Positions 24,876-32,626 of a stretch of 64,000 nucleotides of DNA are shown here, in pieces. The stretch is taken from NCBI RefSeq assembly GCF_014137995.1, contig NZ_JACGWV010000001.1, positions 3,286,001 through 3,350,000 on the forward strand. The letters are read 5' to 3'. Origin of the DNA: Promicromonospora sukumoe (GTDB taxonomy: Bacteria > Actinomycetota > Actinomycetes > Actinomycetales > Cellulomonadaceae). The notes below the pieces were generated by a model. It searched no databases. It had not been told where the DNA came from and was given only the letters and a program-made list of their open reading frames with translations. A program made the position numbers and the translations under genes. Each line of letters opens with the position of its first letter. Within the stretch, counting starts at the first letter, position 1.

Positions 24876-25931
24876 TCAGCAGCTCCCGTGCACGGAGTCG
24901 TCCCACCAGCCCAGCACCCGCGCGGCGTGGAACGTGAGCCACTTCGAGGGCTGCCCGGCGTCGACGTCGACCTCGAACCAGACCCGCCCCGGGTGCCGGC
25001 GGGCCTGCAGCCAGGTGCCGTCGGGCTGCCGCTGCGCGCGGACCGCCTCCACGGCCTCGGCGAGGCGGGCGTCGGGCGGGGTGTCGCGCAGCAGGGACGC
25101 GGCGCGGAAGTAGTCGGTGGCGCTGAGCACGTCGTAGAACGAGCGGAACGGGTAGGCGAGCCGGAACACCCAGTCCGCCACGGGCTCCCCCGTCGTCAGC
25201 CGCCGGACCAGGTGCCGCTCCAGCAGGTACTCCTCGGCCCGGGCCTGCGCCTGGCGGACGGCGTCGCTGCCGGCTGTGCTGCCCGTGCCGCCCGCGCCTT
25301 CCGTGCCACTCGTGCCACTCGTGCCACTCGTGGCCTCCTCGTACACGAGCAGGCCCTTGAGCGAGTTGAGCGTGGAGCGCACCGAGGCGCGCGTCGAGCC
25401 CTCGACCCACTCGCAGTTCCAGCCGCCCTCGTCCATCTGGTGCGCCACGAACCAGTCGGCGAGGCCCCGGACGTCCGCCCCGAGCCACACGCCGTTGGCG
25501 AGCGTGAACCCGTTGATGCAGGCGTCGACCTCGCCGTCCCAGTAGGGCAGGTCGTCGTACTCCCAGCGCGTGTTCACGCCGATCAGGCGCACGGTGTCGC
25601 GCTCGCGCAGCACCTCGGGGTCCAGGCCCCACTCGCGCAGCGTGTTCAGGGACCAGGTGGTGGCCGTCCACGGCTGCCCCGCGCCGGGCTGCGCCTCCGG
25701 GCCCGTGAAGTCGAAGCCCGCCGGGAAGAAGGCCCCACCGGCCCAGGTCCCGGCCTCGTCCTGCACCGCCAGCAGGCGGGCCCCGAGGCCCTCCGTGGCG
25801 ATGCGGGCGCGCGTGGCCCGCCAGACGTCGTCGGGCGCACGCAGCAGGTCGCGCTCGACCTGCCAGCGCAGCGCCGGGTCGCTGTCGAGCAGCCACGTCA
25901 GCACGTCGTCGGACACCCGCGAGGAGGTCAT
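24876..25931 (-). CDS. Squalene-cyclase-fold (alpha/alpha-barrel) protein of unknown activity
   Basis: 351 residues resembling the terpenoid-cyclase/prenyltransferase alpha6-alpha6 barrel: repeated QW-like pieces such as QDEAGTWAGGAFFP, MDEGGWNCEW and RQPDGTWLQARRHPGRVWF. The DxDD catalytic motif of true squalene-hopene cyclases is not seen and the protein is half their length, so cyclase activity is doubtful. A Thr-Ser-Gly repeat near residue 205 comes from a 9-bp DNA repeat and probably lies in a loop. ATG 25931 is preceded by TAGTCT 7 nt upstream (leaderless). Such solitary proteins are often annotated as squalene cyclase; the role is unknown. Confidence 0.7.
   Translation of the reverse strand: MTSSRVSDDVLTWLLDSDPALRWQVERDLLRAPDDVWRATRARIATEGLGARLLAVQDEAGTWAGGAFFPAGFDFTGPEAQPGAGQPWTATTWSLNTLREWGLDPEVLRERDTVRLIGVNTRWEYDDLPYWDGEVDACINGFTLANGVWLGADVRGLADWFVAHQMDEGGWNCEWVEGSTRASVRSTLNSLKGLLVYEEATSGTSGTSGTEGAGGTGSTAGSDAVRQAQARAEEYLLERHLVRRLTTGEPVADWVFRLAYPFRSFYDVLSATDYFRAASLLRDTPPDARLAEAVEAVRAQRQPDGTWLQARRHPGRVWFEVDVDAGQPSKWLTFHAARVLGWWDDSVHGSC
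25302..25328. repeat. Three tandem 9-bp repeats inside the cyclase-fold gene
   Basis: CGTGCCACT occurs three times in a row and encodes the SGT repeats of a surface loop. The frame is kept, so copy number could vary without inactivating the gene. Confidence 0.8.
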
Positions 25932-25938
25932 ACGCCCG

Positions 25939-25944
25939 AGACTA
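25939..25944 (-). promoter_or_regulatory. -10 box (TAGTCT), leaderless
   Basis: Minus-strand TAGTCT ends 7 nt before ATG 25931. Confidence 0.5.
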
Positions 25945-26053
25945 GGGCGCACCGGCCGACCGTTCCACGCAAGTGCGGGTGAGGTCACGGCGTTTGCGAC
26001 CGGATTCCACGGGGCATACGTTCGACGGAGCCTGCTGACAGGGGACGCGCACC

Positions 26054-27787
26054 ATGACCAACGTTGCCGAGACCATCGTCGAGATCATCGAGGACGCCGG
26101 GGTGGAGCGGGTCTACGGCCTGCCGGGCGACTCGCTGAACGGCTTCACCGACGCCATCCGGCGCACCGACAAGATCGCCTGGCAGCACGTGCGCCACGAG
26201 GAGGCGGCCGCCTTCGCGGCCGCTGCCGAGGCCACCCTGACCGGCGAGCTGACCGTCTGCGCCGGGAGCTGCGGGCCCGGCAACCTGCACCTGATCAACG
26301 GGCTGTTCGACGCCAACCGCAGCCGGGTTCCCGTGCTCGCGATCGCGGCGCAGATCCCGGCGAGCGAGATCGGCAGCGGCTACTTCCAGGAGACGCACCC
26401 GCAGGACCTGTTCCGCGAGTGCAGCGTCTACACCGAGCTGGTGAGCGTGCCCGAGCAGCTCCCCCGCGTGCTGGAGATCGCGATGCGCACGGCGGTCGAG
26501 AAGCGCGGCGTCGCCGTCGTCGTCGTGCCGGGCGAGGTGTTCCTCGCGGAGAGCGCCGGCCGCAAGAAGTCGGCCCCCATCCGGGCCACGCAGAGCGTGG
26601 TGCGCCCCGGCGAGCACGAGCTCGGCATCGCCGCGCAGATCCTCAACGAGGCCAAGCGGGTGACCATCCTGGGCGGCGCCGGCACGGAGGGCGCCCACCG
26701 GCAGGTGCTGCAGATCGCCGAGAAGCTCAAGGCGCCGGTCGTGCACGCGCTGCGCGGCAAGGAGTTCCTGGAGTACGACAACCCCTACGACGTGGGCATG
26801 ACGGGGCTGCTCGGTTTCTCCTCCGGGTACCGGGCCATGGAGAGCTGCGACGCGCTGCTCATGCTCGGCACCGACTTCCCGTACCAGCAGTTCTACCCGT
26901 CCAAGGCGCAGGTCGTGCAGGTCGACATCCGGGGCGAGCAGCTCGGCCGGCGCACCCCGGTGGACCTGGGCCTGGTGGGCGACGTCGGCGACACGATCGA
27001 GGCCCTGCTCCCCCGGCTCGACGACCGCGGCAACCGCCGGCACCTCGACTCCTCGCTCAAGCACTACGCGAAGGCGCGCAAGGGCCTCGACGAGCTCGCC
27101 GACAACGACCACAACCGGCAGCCGATCCACCCGCAGTACGTCGCGCGGCTGGTCAGCGAGCTGGCGAGCAACGACGCCGTGTTCATCCCGGACGTCGGCT
27201 CGCCGGTCGTCTGGGCCTCCCGCTACCTGACGATGAACGGCCGGCGCCGGCTCATCGGGTCGTTCAGCCACGGCACGATGGCGAACGCGCTGCCGCACGC
27301 GATCGGCGCCCAGTCGGCGTTCCCGGACCGGCAGGTGGTCGCGCTGGCCGGCGACGGCGGCCTCGGCATGCTGTTCGGCGAGCTGCTGACCGTCCGGCAG
27401 AACAAGCTGCCCGTCAAGATCGTGGTGTTCAACAACTCGTCGCTCAACTTCGTCGAGGTCGAGATGAAGGCCGCCGGGTTCGTGAACTACGGGACCCACC
27501 TCGACAACCCGAACTTCGCCGACGTCGCGAACGCCATGGGCATCCACGGCCGCCGGGTCGAGCAGCCCGACGACCTGGAGGGCGCCCTGCGCGAGGCGTT
27601 CGACCACGACGGGCCGGCGCTGGTCGACGTCGTCACCGCCCAGCAGGAGCTGTCGATCCCGCCCGCGATCAACGCCCAGCAGGTCAAGGGCTTCACGCTC
27701 TACGCGATCCGGACGATCATGTCGGGGCGCGGGGACGAGCTGGTCGACCTCGCGGACACGAACGTGTTCCGGCGGCTGTTCGACTGA
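26054..27787 (+). CDS. poxB: Pyruvate dehydrogenase (quinone)/pyruvate oxidase, ThDP-dependent
   Basis: 577 residues. The three ThDP-enzyme domains are clear: PYR domain from the N terminus (ERVYGLPGDSLNGF, catalytic Glu in VRHEEAAAFAAA), a central FAD/Rossmann domain (VTILGGAGTEGAHRQV), and the PP domain with the ThDP motif GDGGLGMLFGEL ending in NN (residues about 435-465). The C-terminal tail (about 550-577) corresponds to the lipid-binding segment of PoxB. Reaction: oxidative decarboxylation of pyruvate to acetate with electrons to the quinone pool at the membrane. AGGGGA precedes the ATG. Monocistronic with its own terminator. Confidence 0.93.
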   Translation: MTNVAETIVEIIEDAGVERVYGLPGDSLNGFTDAIRRTDKIAWQHVRHEEAAAFAAAAEATLTGELTVCAGSCGPGNLHLINGLFDANRSRVPVLAIAAQIPASEIGSGYFQETHPQDLFRECSVYTELVSVPEQLPRVLEIAMRTAVEKRGVAVVVVPGEVFLAESAGRKKSAPIRATQSVVRPGEHELGIAAQILNEAKRVTILGGAGTEGAHRQVLQIAEKLKAPVVHALRGKEFLEYDNPYDVGMTGLLGFSSGYRAMESCDALLMLGTDFPYQQFYPSKAQVVQVDIRGEQLGRRTPVDLGLVGDVGDTIEALLPRLDDRGNRRHLDSSLKHYAKARKGLDELADNDHNRQPIHPQYVARLVSELASNDAVFIPDVGSPVVWASRYLTMNGRRRLIGSFSHGTMANALPHAIGAQSAFPDRQVVALAGDGGLGMLFGELLTVRQNKLPVKIVVFNNSSLNFVEVEMKAAGFVNYGTHLDNPNFADVANAMGIHGRRVEQPDDLEGALREAFDHDGPALVDVVTAQQELSIPPAINAQQVKGFTLYAIRTIMSGRGDELVDLADTNVFRRLFD

Positions 27788-27818
27788 GGCTGGGGTGTCT
27801 GCCCGGGTCTTGCCGGGG

Positions 27819-27841
27819 CTGCCCGGGTCCTGTCCGGGCAG
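27819..27841. terminator. Hairpin terminator of poxB
   Basis: CTGCCCGG and CCGGGCAG arms enclose a 7-nt loop, 32 bp after the stop. Confidence 0.6.
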
Positions 27842-27868
27842 TGTCAGTGGCTCGTGTGAGCATCAGGT

Positions 27869-28270
27869 ATGGAACGGATACAGCGTCTTCGACCCGAGGG
27901 GCTCGTCTCGAGTCCCGCCTTCAGCCACGTCGCCGTCGTCCCGCCCGGCGCGACCACGATCTACGTCGGCGGGCAGAACGCCGTCGACTCCGACGGTGCG
28001 CTCGTCGGCGGGGACGACGTCGCGGAGCAGTCCCGCCGCGCAGTCCAGAACGCGGGCACCGCGCTCGCCGCGGCCGGGGCGACCTTCGTCGACGTCGTCC
28101 AGTGGACCGTGCTCTTCGTCGACGGCGTCGACCTCGCCGCGGCCTATGGCGCGATCGCCCCGTTGCTCGCTGCCGAGGAGCCGCCGCTGGTGCTCGGGGC
28201 GCGTGTCGCCGGGCTGGGCGTGCCGGGCGCGCTCATCGAGGTGAGCGTGATCGCGGCGGTGCTGCGCTGA
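27869..28270 (+). CDS. RidA/YjgF family protein
   Basis: 133 residues. The sequence follows the RidA pattern: SHVAVVPPGATTIYVGGQNA, then AGATFVDVVQWTVLF, with a late VPGALIEVSVIAAV that keeps the Glu of the active-site region. RidA proteins hydrolyse reactive enamine/imine intermediates released by PLP enzymes, but many paralogues have other roles; the usual active-site Arg is not clearly present, so deaminase activity is uncertain. Stands between poxB and a convergent TPR gene. Confidence 0.85.
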   Translation: MERIQRLRPEGLVSSPAFSHVAVVPPGATTIYVGGQNAVDSDGALVGGDDVAEQSRRAVQNAGTALAAAGATFVDVVQWTVLFVDGVDLAAAYGAIAPLLAAEEPPLVLGARVAGLGVPGALIEVSVIAAVLR

Positions 28271-28349
28271 TCGGGGGCGGTGCTGCGCTGATTGCGGACG
28301 GGCTGAGTGCGGACGGGCTGAGTGCGGGCGGTTTGTCGGCGGGCGGTCG

Positions 28350-29099
28350 TCAGGCGCCGGGCTCGGTGCCGTGCTCGACCGCGAGCGCCAGCGTGGCCCA
28401 CGGGTCCAGTGCGGCCCCGGTAGCGCGCTCGTCCGCGAGCCGCTGGTCGCCGAGCACGTCGCGGACGGCGGTCTCGATCGCGGCGAGCTCCTCGGCGTCG
28501 TCCGGGTCGGGCACCTGGCCCAGGTCGGCGAACGCGCGCCGCGCGAGGCCGAGCAGGCGTGCGGCGCGGACGAGGTCGTCGTCGGCCACGGCGACCGCGG
28601 CGGCCCCGACGTAGGCGTACGGGACGAAGTCGCGGTACCCGGCGCCGACGATCCGCGCCCGGCTGGTCGCGAACCGTTCGCGCGCCGCCGCCGTCTCGCC
28701 GAGGCGTAGCTCGGTGAAGGCGAGGTTGTGCAGCTCGGAGGTGACGGTGTCGTGGTTGCCGAGCGCGTCGTTGAGGTCGATGGACTCCTGGTAGAGCACG
28801 CGGGCGCGGGTCAGGTCGCCGGCCATGCGCGTCACGCCGGCGAGGACGTGCCGGGGGCGTTCCTCCAGGCGGCGGTCGCCGGTCCGGACGGCGACGTCCA
28901 GCGCCTCGGAGGCGATGCGCGCCGCCTCCGTGAGGTCGCCGCCGCGGATCGCGAGGCGGGAGAGCATGTAGAGCGCCTCGACGAGCGCGGGCAGGTCGTC
29001 GGCGGCACGGGCGCGCTCGGTCTCGTCGTGCGCCAGGCGCGCGACGGCGTCGTCGTCCCCGCGCCGGAACGCCGCCCGTGCGGTCTCGCTGAACGTCAT
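28350..29099 (-). CDS. Tetratricopeptide-repeat protein
   Basis: 249 residues of helical TPR-like repeats (LPALVEALYMLSRLAIRGGD, LHNLAFTELRLGETAAARER and others), similar to the C-terminal repeat region of actinobacterial LAL or SARP regulators but without DNA-binding or ATPase domains. Probably a cytoplasmic protein-interaction scaffold. The ATG has AAGGGG upstream. Four GGTTGGCG repeats lie in its upstream region. Confidence 0.75.
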   Translation of the reverse strand: MTFSETARAAFRRGDDDAVARLAHDETERARAADDLPALVEALYMLSRLAIRGGDLTEAARIASEALDVAVRTGDRRLEERPRHVLAGVTRMAGDLTRARVLYQESIDLNDALGNHDTVTSELHNLAFTELRLGETAAARERFATSRARIVGAGYRDFVPYAYVGAAAVAVADDDLVRAARLLGLARRAFADLGQVPDPDDAEELAAIETAVRDVLGDQRLADERATGAALDPWATLALAVEHGTEPGA

Positions 29100-29163
29100 C
29101 CGGGTACCCCTTCTCGTGGCCCCCGGAGCCTAACCGCCCCCCGCCGCCGCCCAGCCCCGCCCC

Positions 29164-29242
29164 CGCCAACCGTCGCCAACCCTCCCGGCCAAACCCGCCG
29201 CCGACTCGCCCCGCCAACCGAACACGCCCGGCTACGCCAACC
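29164..29242 (-). repeat. Four GGTTGGCG direct repeats upstream of the TPR gene
   Basis: CGCCAACC on the plus strand at 29164, 29174, 29212 and 29235 (GGTTGGCG facing the TPR gene). Could be a regulator-binding array; the surrounding sequence is C-rich, so chance recurrence is possible. Confidence 0.4.
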
Positions 29243-29254
29243 GGCGGCGGCCCA

Positions 29255-29337
29255 TTCACCTTCGAGACCTAAGTTTCTTCGCTTTCGACGGCCGCAAAGC
29301 GAAGAAACCTAGGTCTCGAAGGAGAGTCGCGTCAGGC
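29255..29337. repeat. 83-bp hairpin element, copy 1
   Basis: Arms of 25 bp (29261-29285 and 29296-29320, one mismatch) end in TTCGAGACC/GGTCTCGAA with a 10-nt loop, followed by GGAGAGTCGCGTCAGG. Copy 2 at 29395 is identical at 81 of 83 positions. Confidence 0.85.
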
Positions 29338-29394
29338 AGTGAGCCAAGGCCCGGGAGCGAACCGGGTCAGGCAAGCAGCACGGCCGACGACGAG

Positions 29395-29477
29395 TTCACC
29401 TTTGAGACCTAAGTTTCTTCGCTTTCGACGGCCCCAAAGCGAAGAAACCTAGGTCTCGAAGGAGAGTCGCGTCAGGC
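29395..29477. repeat. 83-bp hairpin element, copy 2
   Basis: Arms 29401-29425 and 29436-29460. Differs from copy 1 by C to T in the left arm and G to C in the loop. The 57-bp spacer between copies is unrelated to the element except for short GGGTCAGGC pieces. Confidence 0.85.
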
Positions 29478-29719
29478 TGTTGGACGGGAGCCGGTAGTGA
29501 GTCGGGTCAGGCGGTGTGCCGACGTCCGGCGGGTTGCGCCCCTTCTGGACGCAGCCCCGCCGCGCCGCTAGCGTCCAGCCGGGACGACAACGCTCAACGA
29601 CGAGGCAGCGCTCCACAACCGGAACGCCGGCAACCACAGGGCACCACAACCACAACGCCGACAACCACAGCGCACCAGGACCACAGGGCACCACGACCGC
29701 AGGGCACAGGGGGCACGTG

Positions 29720-30247
29720 ATGGCCGAAGGGACCGTGTCGGCGTACGACCGCGAGGCCGGCTGGGGCACGATCGTGCCGGACGACGGCGGTCCGCCCGTC
29801 CGCGTGCACCAGGTCGAGATCCGGTCGCACGGCGACCAGGTCCTGGAGCGCGGCGAGCGGGTCGCGTTCGGCATCGAGCAGGACGACGACGGCGCGTTCG
29901 CCACGACCGTCACACCGCTGGGCCCGATTCTCTCCGAGGAGGAGCTGGCGCAGCTCGGGCTGGTACCGGAGCCCGAGCCGGCCGGGAACGACGCGGCGGC
30001 GGACGGTGCGGCGGCGGACGCGGACGGCGCGGCGATTGCTGGTCGGGCGGCGGATTGCCCCGAGGAGCCGGAGAAGCTGCCGACCTGGATGAGCGCCGTG
30101 ATCGCGCTCCTCGGCTCGGCGGCGCTGGTCCTCCTCGTGATCGGCGTGTTCCAGGTGTCCGACGGGAACGACGAGTGGCTGGCCCCGCTCATCATCAGCG
30201 GCGTCGTGCTCACGGTCCTGCAGTCGATCCCGCACGAACGCTGGTGA
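29720..30247 (+). CDS. Cold-shock-domain protein fused to a two-helix membrane tail
   Basis: 175 residues. The first 70 form a divergent cold-shock-like OB fold (GTVSAYDREAGWGTIVPDDG, then FGIEQDDDGAFATTV) lacking the usual aromatic RNP1 FGFI core. An acidic Ala/Asp-rich linker (about 85-115) follows, then two hydrophobic helices (about 122-143 and 153-168). This fusion would tether the nucleic-acid-binding fold to the membrane. The ATG at 29720 follows AGGGGG. Function unknown. Confidence 0.75.
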   Translation: MAEGTVSAYDREAGWGTIVPDDGGPPVRVHQVEIRSHGDQVLERGERVAFGIEQDDDGAFATTVTPLGPILSEEELAQLGLVPEPEPAGNDAAADGAAADADGAAIAGRAADCPEEPEKLPTWMSAVIALLGSAALVLLVIGVFQVSDGNDEWLAPLIISGVVLTVLQSIPHERW

Positions 30248-30277
30248 TGGCCGGTCCGCCCAAGGAGAGACCCTGCG

Positions 30278-31036
30278 TCAGCCGACCGGCCTGTGGTCCT
30301 CGCTCGCGAGCCAGTCGTCGAAGGTGATGGTGCCCTCGACGCGCTCCCCGGTGCCGCGCAGCGCTCCCGACGCCAGCCCGCGGGTGTAGGTGCCGGGCAG
30401 CCGGACCTCCCAGACCCGGCGGCGGACGCCCTCATCGGCGAGCTGGCGCCGCGCGACGTCGGCGAGCTGCTCGTCCCGGGGCCCGACCAGGTCGGTCGCG
30501 CGGCCCACTGGCCCGTCCTCGGCGACGGACACGAGGTAGGCGCCGACGTCGCGCGCGGCCACGGGGCGGATCGGCGCGGTGGGCATGACGACGACGGGCC
30601 CCCTCTGCTGGCCGGACAGGAGCTGCCCGACGAACTCGTGGAACTGGGCCGCACGCACGATCGTGTACGGGACGTGCCCGGCCCGAACGGCCCGCTCCTG
30701 CGCGATCTTGCCCGCGTAGTAGGAGGCGTCGATGCCGTCGATCCCCACGATGGACAGGGCCACGTGGTGCCCCACCCCGATCTCCTGCTCGGCGGCCAGC
30801 AGGTGGTGCGTCGCGGCCTCGAAGAACCTGCGCGACGTGCGCGCGAAGAACGTCGTCGTGTTGGTGACGTCGACGACGGCGTCCGCGTCGCGCAGCGCCT
30901 CGATCACGCCCCGGCCGCTGGTGACGTCCACGCCGTGCGCCCGCGTCAGGGCCACGACGTCGTGGCCGCGCTCCTCTGCCGACGCGACGACATACCTGCC
31001 GACCGTGCCCGTTGCTCCTGCGACTGCGATCCTCAT
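30278..31036 (-). CDS. NmrA/SDR-like oxidoreductase, partner of the ECF41 sigma factor
   Basis: 252 residues starting with a Rossmann dinucleotide site MRIAVAGATGTVGRYVV (GxxGxxG) and continuing as an atypical SDR (SIVGIDGIDASYYAGKIAQE, with the Tyr-x3-Lys pair). Genes of this kind, collectively called COE (carboxymuconolactone decarboxylase, oxidoreductase or epimerase), sit beside ECF41 sigma factors and are their main targets; here the sigma gene is divergent at 31259. GGAGGA lies 6 nt before the ATG. Substrate unknown. Confidence 0.85.
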   Translation of the reverse strand: MRIAVAGATGTVGRYVVASAEERGHDVVALTRAHGVDVTSGRGVIEALRDADAVVDVTNTTTFFARTSRRFFEAATHHLLAAEQEIGVGHHVALSIVGIDGIDASYYAGKIAQERAVRAGHVPYTIVRAAQFHEFVGQLLSGQQRGPVVVMPTAPIRPVAARDVGAYLVSVAEDGPVGRATDLVGPRDEQLADVARRQLADEGVRRRVWEVRLPGTYTRGLASGALRGTGERVEGTITFDDWLASEDHRPVG

Positions 31037-31124
31037 CGCTCTTCCTCCGGTCCTCGCCCCAGTGTCACGCGGAAGGGCCGGCACCGCGCACCCTGACGGC
31101 CGGGCCGGACGCACCTTCCGGCCC

Positions 31125-31195
31125 CCTGACGAGACAGCCCGGAGAAGTGTGAGGTGGCGCCCGGACCTCACACCCCGCGAGGCTGTCTCGTCAGG
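31125..31195. repeat. Nested inverted repeat in the ECF41/oxidoreductase divergent region
   Basis: Outer arms CCTGACGAGACAGCC (31125-31139) and its exact complement (31181-31195); inner arms GTGTGAGGT (31147-31155) and ACCTCACAC (31165-31173). It lies between two divergent genes, so it is unlikely to be a simple terminator and may act in the promoter region or in the sigma-factor leader. Confidence 0.7.
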
Positions 31196-31221
31196 TTGAT
31201 GATGAGTCAGGTTGATGATGA
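31190..31221. repeat. Exact tandem 16-bp repeat
   Basis: GTCAGGTTGATGATGA occurs twice in direct succession and overlaps the right edge of the nested hairpin. It contains the possible early start codons (ATG 31199, 31202) of the sigma gene. Confidence 0.8.
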
Positions 31222-31258
31222 ACGGGAGAACCCGCACCCCGAAGCCAGAGGACGCTCT

Positions 31259-32203
31259 GTGGAAGACGACGTGGAAGACGACGTGAAGGATCTCGGCGAC
31301 GTGTTCGCCGAGCGCCGTCGGCTCCTGTCGCTCGCGTACCGGATGACCGGCACCCTGGCCGACGCCGAGGACGTGGTGCAGGAGACCTACGTGCGCTGGT
31401 ACCGGCAGGACGAGGCCGAACGCGCCGAGATCCTCAACCCGGCCGGGTGGCTGACGCGCGTCGCCAGCCGGATCGCGCTCGACCTCCTCGCCTCGGCGCG
31501 CCGACGGCGGGAGCGGTACATCGGGCAGTGGCTGCCCGAGCCGGTGCCGGCCGACCTGTTCGACGGCACGGCGCCGTCGGCCGGCACGTCCGACCCGCTG
31601 GAGCGGGTCACGCTCGACGACGCCGTCAGCACGGCGCTGCTCGTGGTGCTGGAGGCGATGACGCCCGCACAGCGCGTGGCGTTCGTGCTGCACGACGTGT
31701 TCGCCGTGCCGTTCGACGAGATCGGGCAGATCGTGGGGCGGACGCCGGCCGCCGTCCGGCAGCTCGCGGCGTCCGGCCGCCGGCAGGTCCGCGAGAACCG
31801 GACCGCCGCGGTGCCCCGCGACGAGCACGACCGCGCGGTGCGGGCCTTCCTGCGGGCCGCGCAGGCGGGCGACGTCGAGCAGCTCGTGCGCGTGCTCGCG
31901 CCGGACGTCCAGCTCCGCAGCGACGCCAACGGGCTCGTGAGCGCGGCGCGCAACGTGATCGAGGGCCCCGACCGGGTCGCGCGGCTCGTGCTCGGTGTGG
32001 GCGCGAAGATGCCCGACCTGGTTCCTTCGCTGGAGCGCACGGCCGACGGGCTGAGCGTCGTCTTCCGCACGGGCGAGGTCGTGACCGCCGTCATGACGCT
32101 GCACGTCGAGAACGAGCTGGTCACCGACGTGTGGATCGTGCTCAACCCCGCCAAGCTCACCCACTGGCTCCCCCTGCCCCGCACGGAGACGGACGAGCGG
32201 TAG
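31259..32203 (+). CDS. ECF sigma factor, SigJ/ECF41 group with SnoaL-like C-terminal domain
   Basis: 314 residues. Sigma2 (LAYRMTGTLADAEDVVQETY) and sigma4 (LEAMTPAQRVAFVLHDVF, then EIGQIVGRTPAAVRQLA) are followed by a SnoaL-like extension (about 190-314, RAFLRAAQAGDVEQLVRVLA) ending in VLNPAKLTHW, close to the NPDKL motif of ECF41 proteins. In this group the extension regulates the sigma factor, replacing a membrane anti-sigma. GTG 31259 is preferred because GAGGA lies 6 nt upstream; ATG 31202 would place the start in a tandem repeat. Its COE partner is divergent. Confidence 0.88.
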   Translation: MEDDVEDDVKDLGDVFAERRRLLSLAYRMTGTLADAEDVVQETYVRWYRQDEAERAEILNPAGWLTRVASRIALDLLASARRRRERYIGQWLPEPVPADLFDGTAPSAGTSDPLERVTLDDAVSTALLVVLEAMTPAQRVAFVLHDVFAVPFDEIGQIVGRTPAAVRQLAASGRRQVRENRTAAVPRDEHDRAVRAFLRAAQAGDVEQLVRVLAPDVQLRSDANGLVSAARNVIEGPDRVARLVLGVGAKMPDLVPSLERTADGLSVVFRTGEVVTAVMTLHVENELVTDVWIVLNPAKLTHWLPLPRTETDER

Positions 32204-32208
32204 GTCGC

Positions 32209-32583
32209 TCAGGACAGGTGCCAGACCTCCCGCATGTCGCGCCAACCCTCGCCCGGCGCGGCGTCCGTGCCGAACGCGGTCTGGCACGGGTCGGTGTGCG
32301 TCCACCACTCCTGGGTCACCGGGTCCTGCGCGATCCGCGCCATGTCGGCCGCGTGGTCGTCGCCGGTGTACTCGTAGTAGGCGAAGAGCGTGTTCTCCAG
32401 CACGAAGATCGTGTAGTTGTGCACGTTGCAGGCCTGGAGGGTCGCCTCGACCTGCGGCCAGACGGCGGCGTGCAGGCGCAGGTACTCCTCACGCTTCTCG
32501 GGGACCACGTCGACCACGAGACCGTGCCGTTCGACCTGTTGTCCTACCCGCTGCTCGACCGGCTGCTCTGCTTGTCGCTCCAC
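32209..32583 (-). CDS. rhaM: L-rhamnose mutarotase
   Basis: 124 residues of the RhaM/DUF718 family: HGLVVDVVPEKREEYLRLHA, then YTIFVLENTLFAYYEYTGDD and TDPCQTAFGT. It interconverts the alpha and beta anomers of L-rhamnose or a related 6-deoxy sugar before catabolism. The GTG at 32583 follows a TACCGT -10 box by 8 nt, so the leader is absent and the first about 18 residues are an unusual Gln-rich extension. It faces the sigma gene with 5 bp between stops. Functionally it fits the rhamnosidase at 2697 and the deoxy-sugar genes at 38-45 kb, though it is not adjacent to either. Confidence 0.82.
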   Translation of the reverse strand: MERQAEQPVEQRVGQQVERHGLVVDVVPEKREEYLRLHAAVWPQVEATLQACNVHNYTIFVLENTLFAYYEYTGDDHAADMARIAQDPVTQEWWTHTDPCQTAFGTDAAPGEGWRDMREVWHLS

Positions 32584-32591
32584 GGGTCGGG

Positions 32592-32597
32592 ACGGTA
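32592..32597 (-). promoter_or_regulatory. -10 box (TACCGT), leaderless
   Basis: Minus-strand TACCGT ends 8 nt before GTG 32583. Confidence 0.45.
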
Positions 32598-32626
32598 TCA
32601 GGTACCCGGTCAGAGGCCGCTGCTGG

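Larger units (their letters stand above)
29100..29719. other. 620-bp gene-free divergent region rich in repeats
   Basis: No credible coding sequence. From left to right it holds four GGTTGGCG boxes, two copies of an 83-bp hairpin element, and a C/A-rich stretch (about 29595-29710) with repeats of CAACCACAG and GGGCACCAC ahead of the cold-shock gene. Confidence 0.7.

Noticed and set aside
29255..29477. CRISPR array
   Set aside because: Only two repeats of 83 bp with long internal palindromes and one 57-bp spacer, and no cas gene nearby.
31063..31068. TGTCAC as an ECF41 -35 element
   Set aside because: A CGTC -10 element is not found at the expected 16-17 bp distance, and the nested hairpin would lie between it and the sigma gene.
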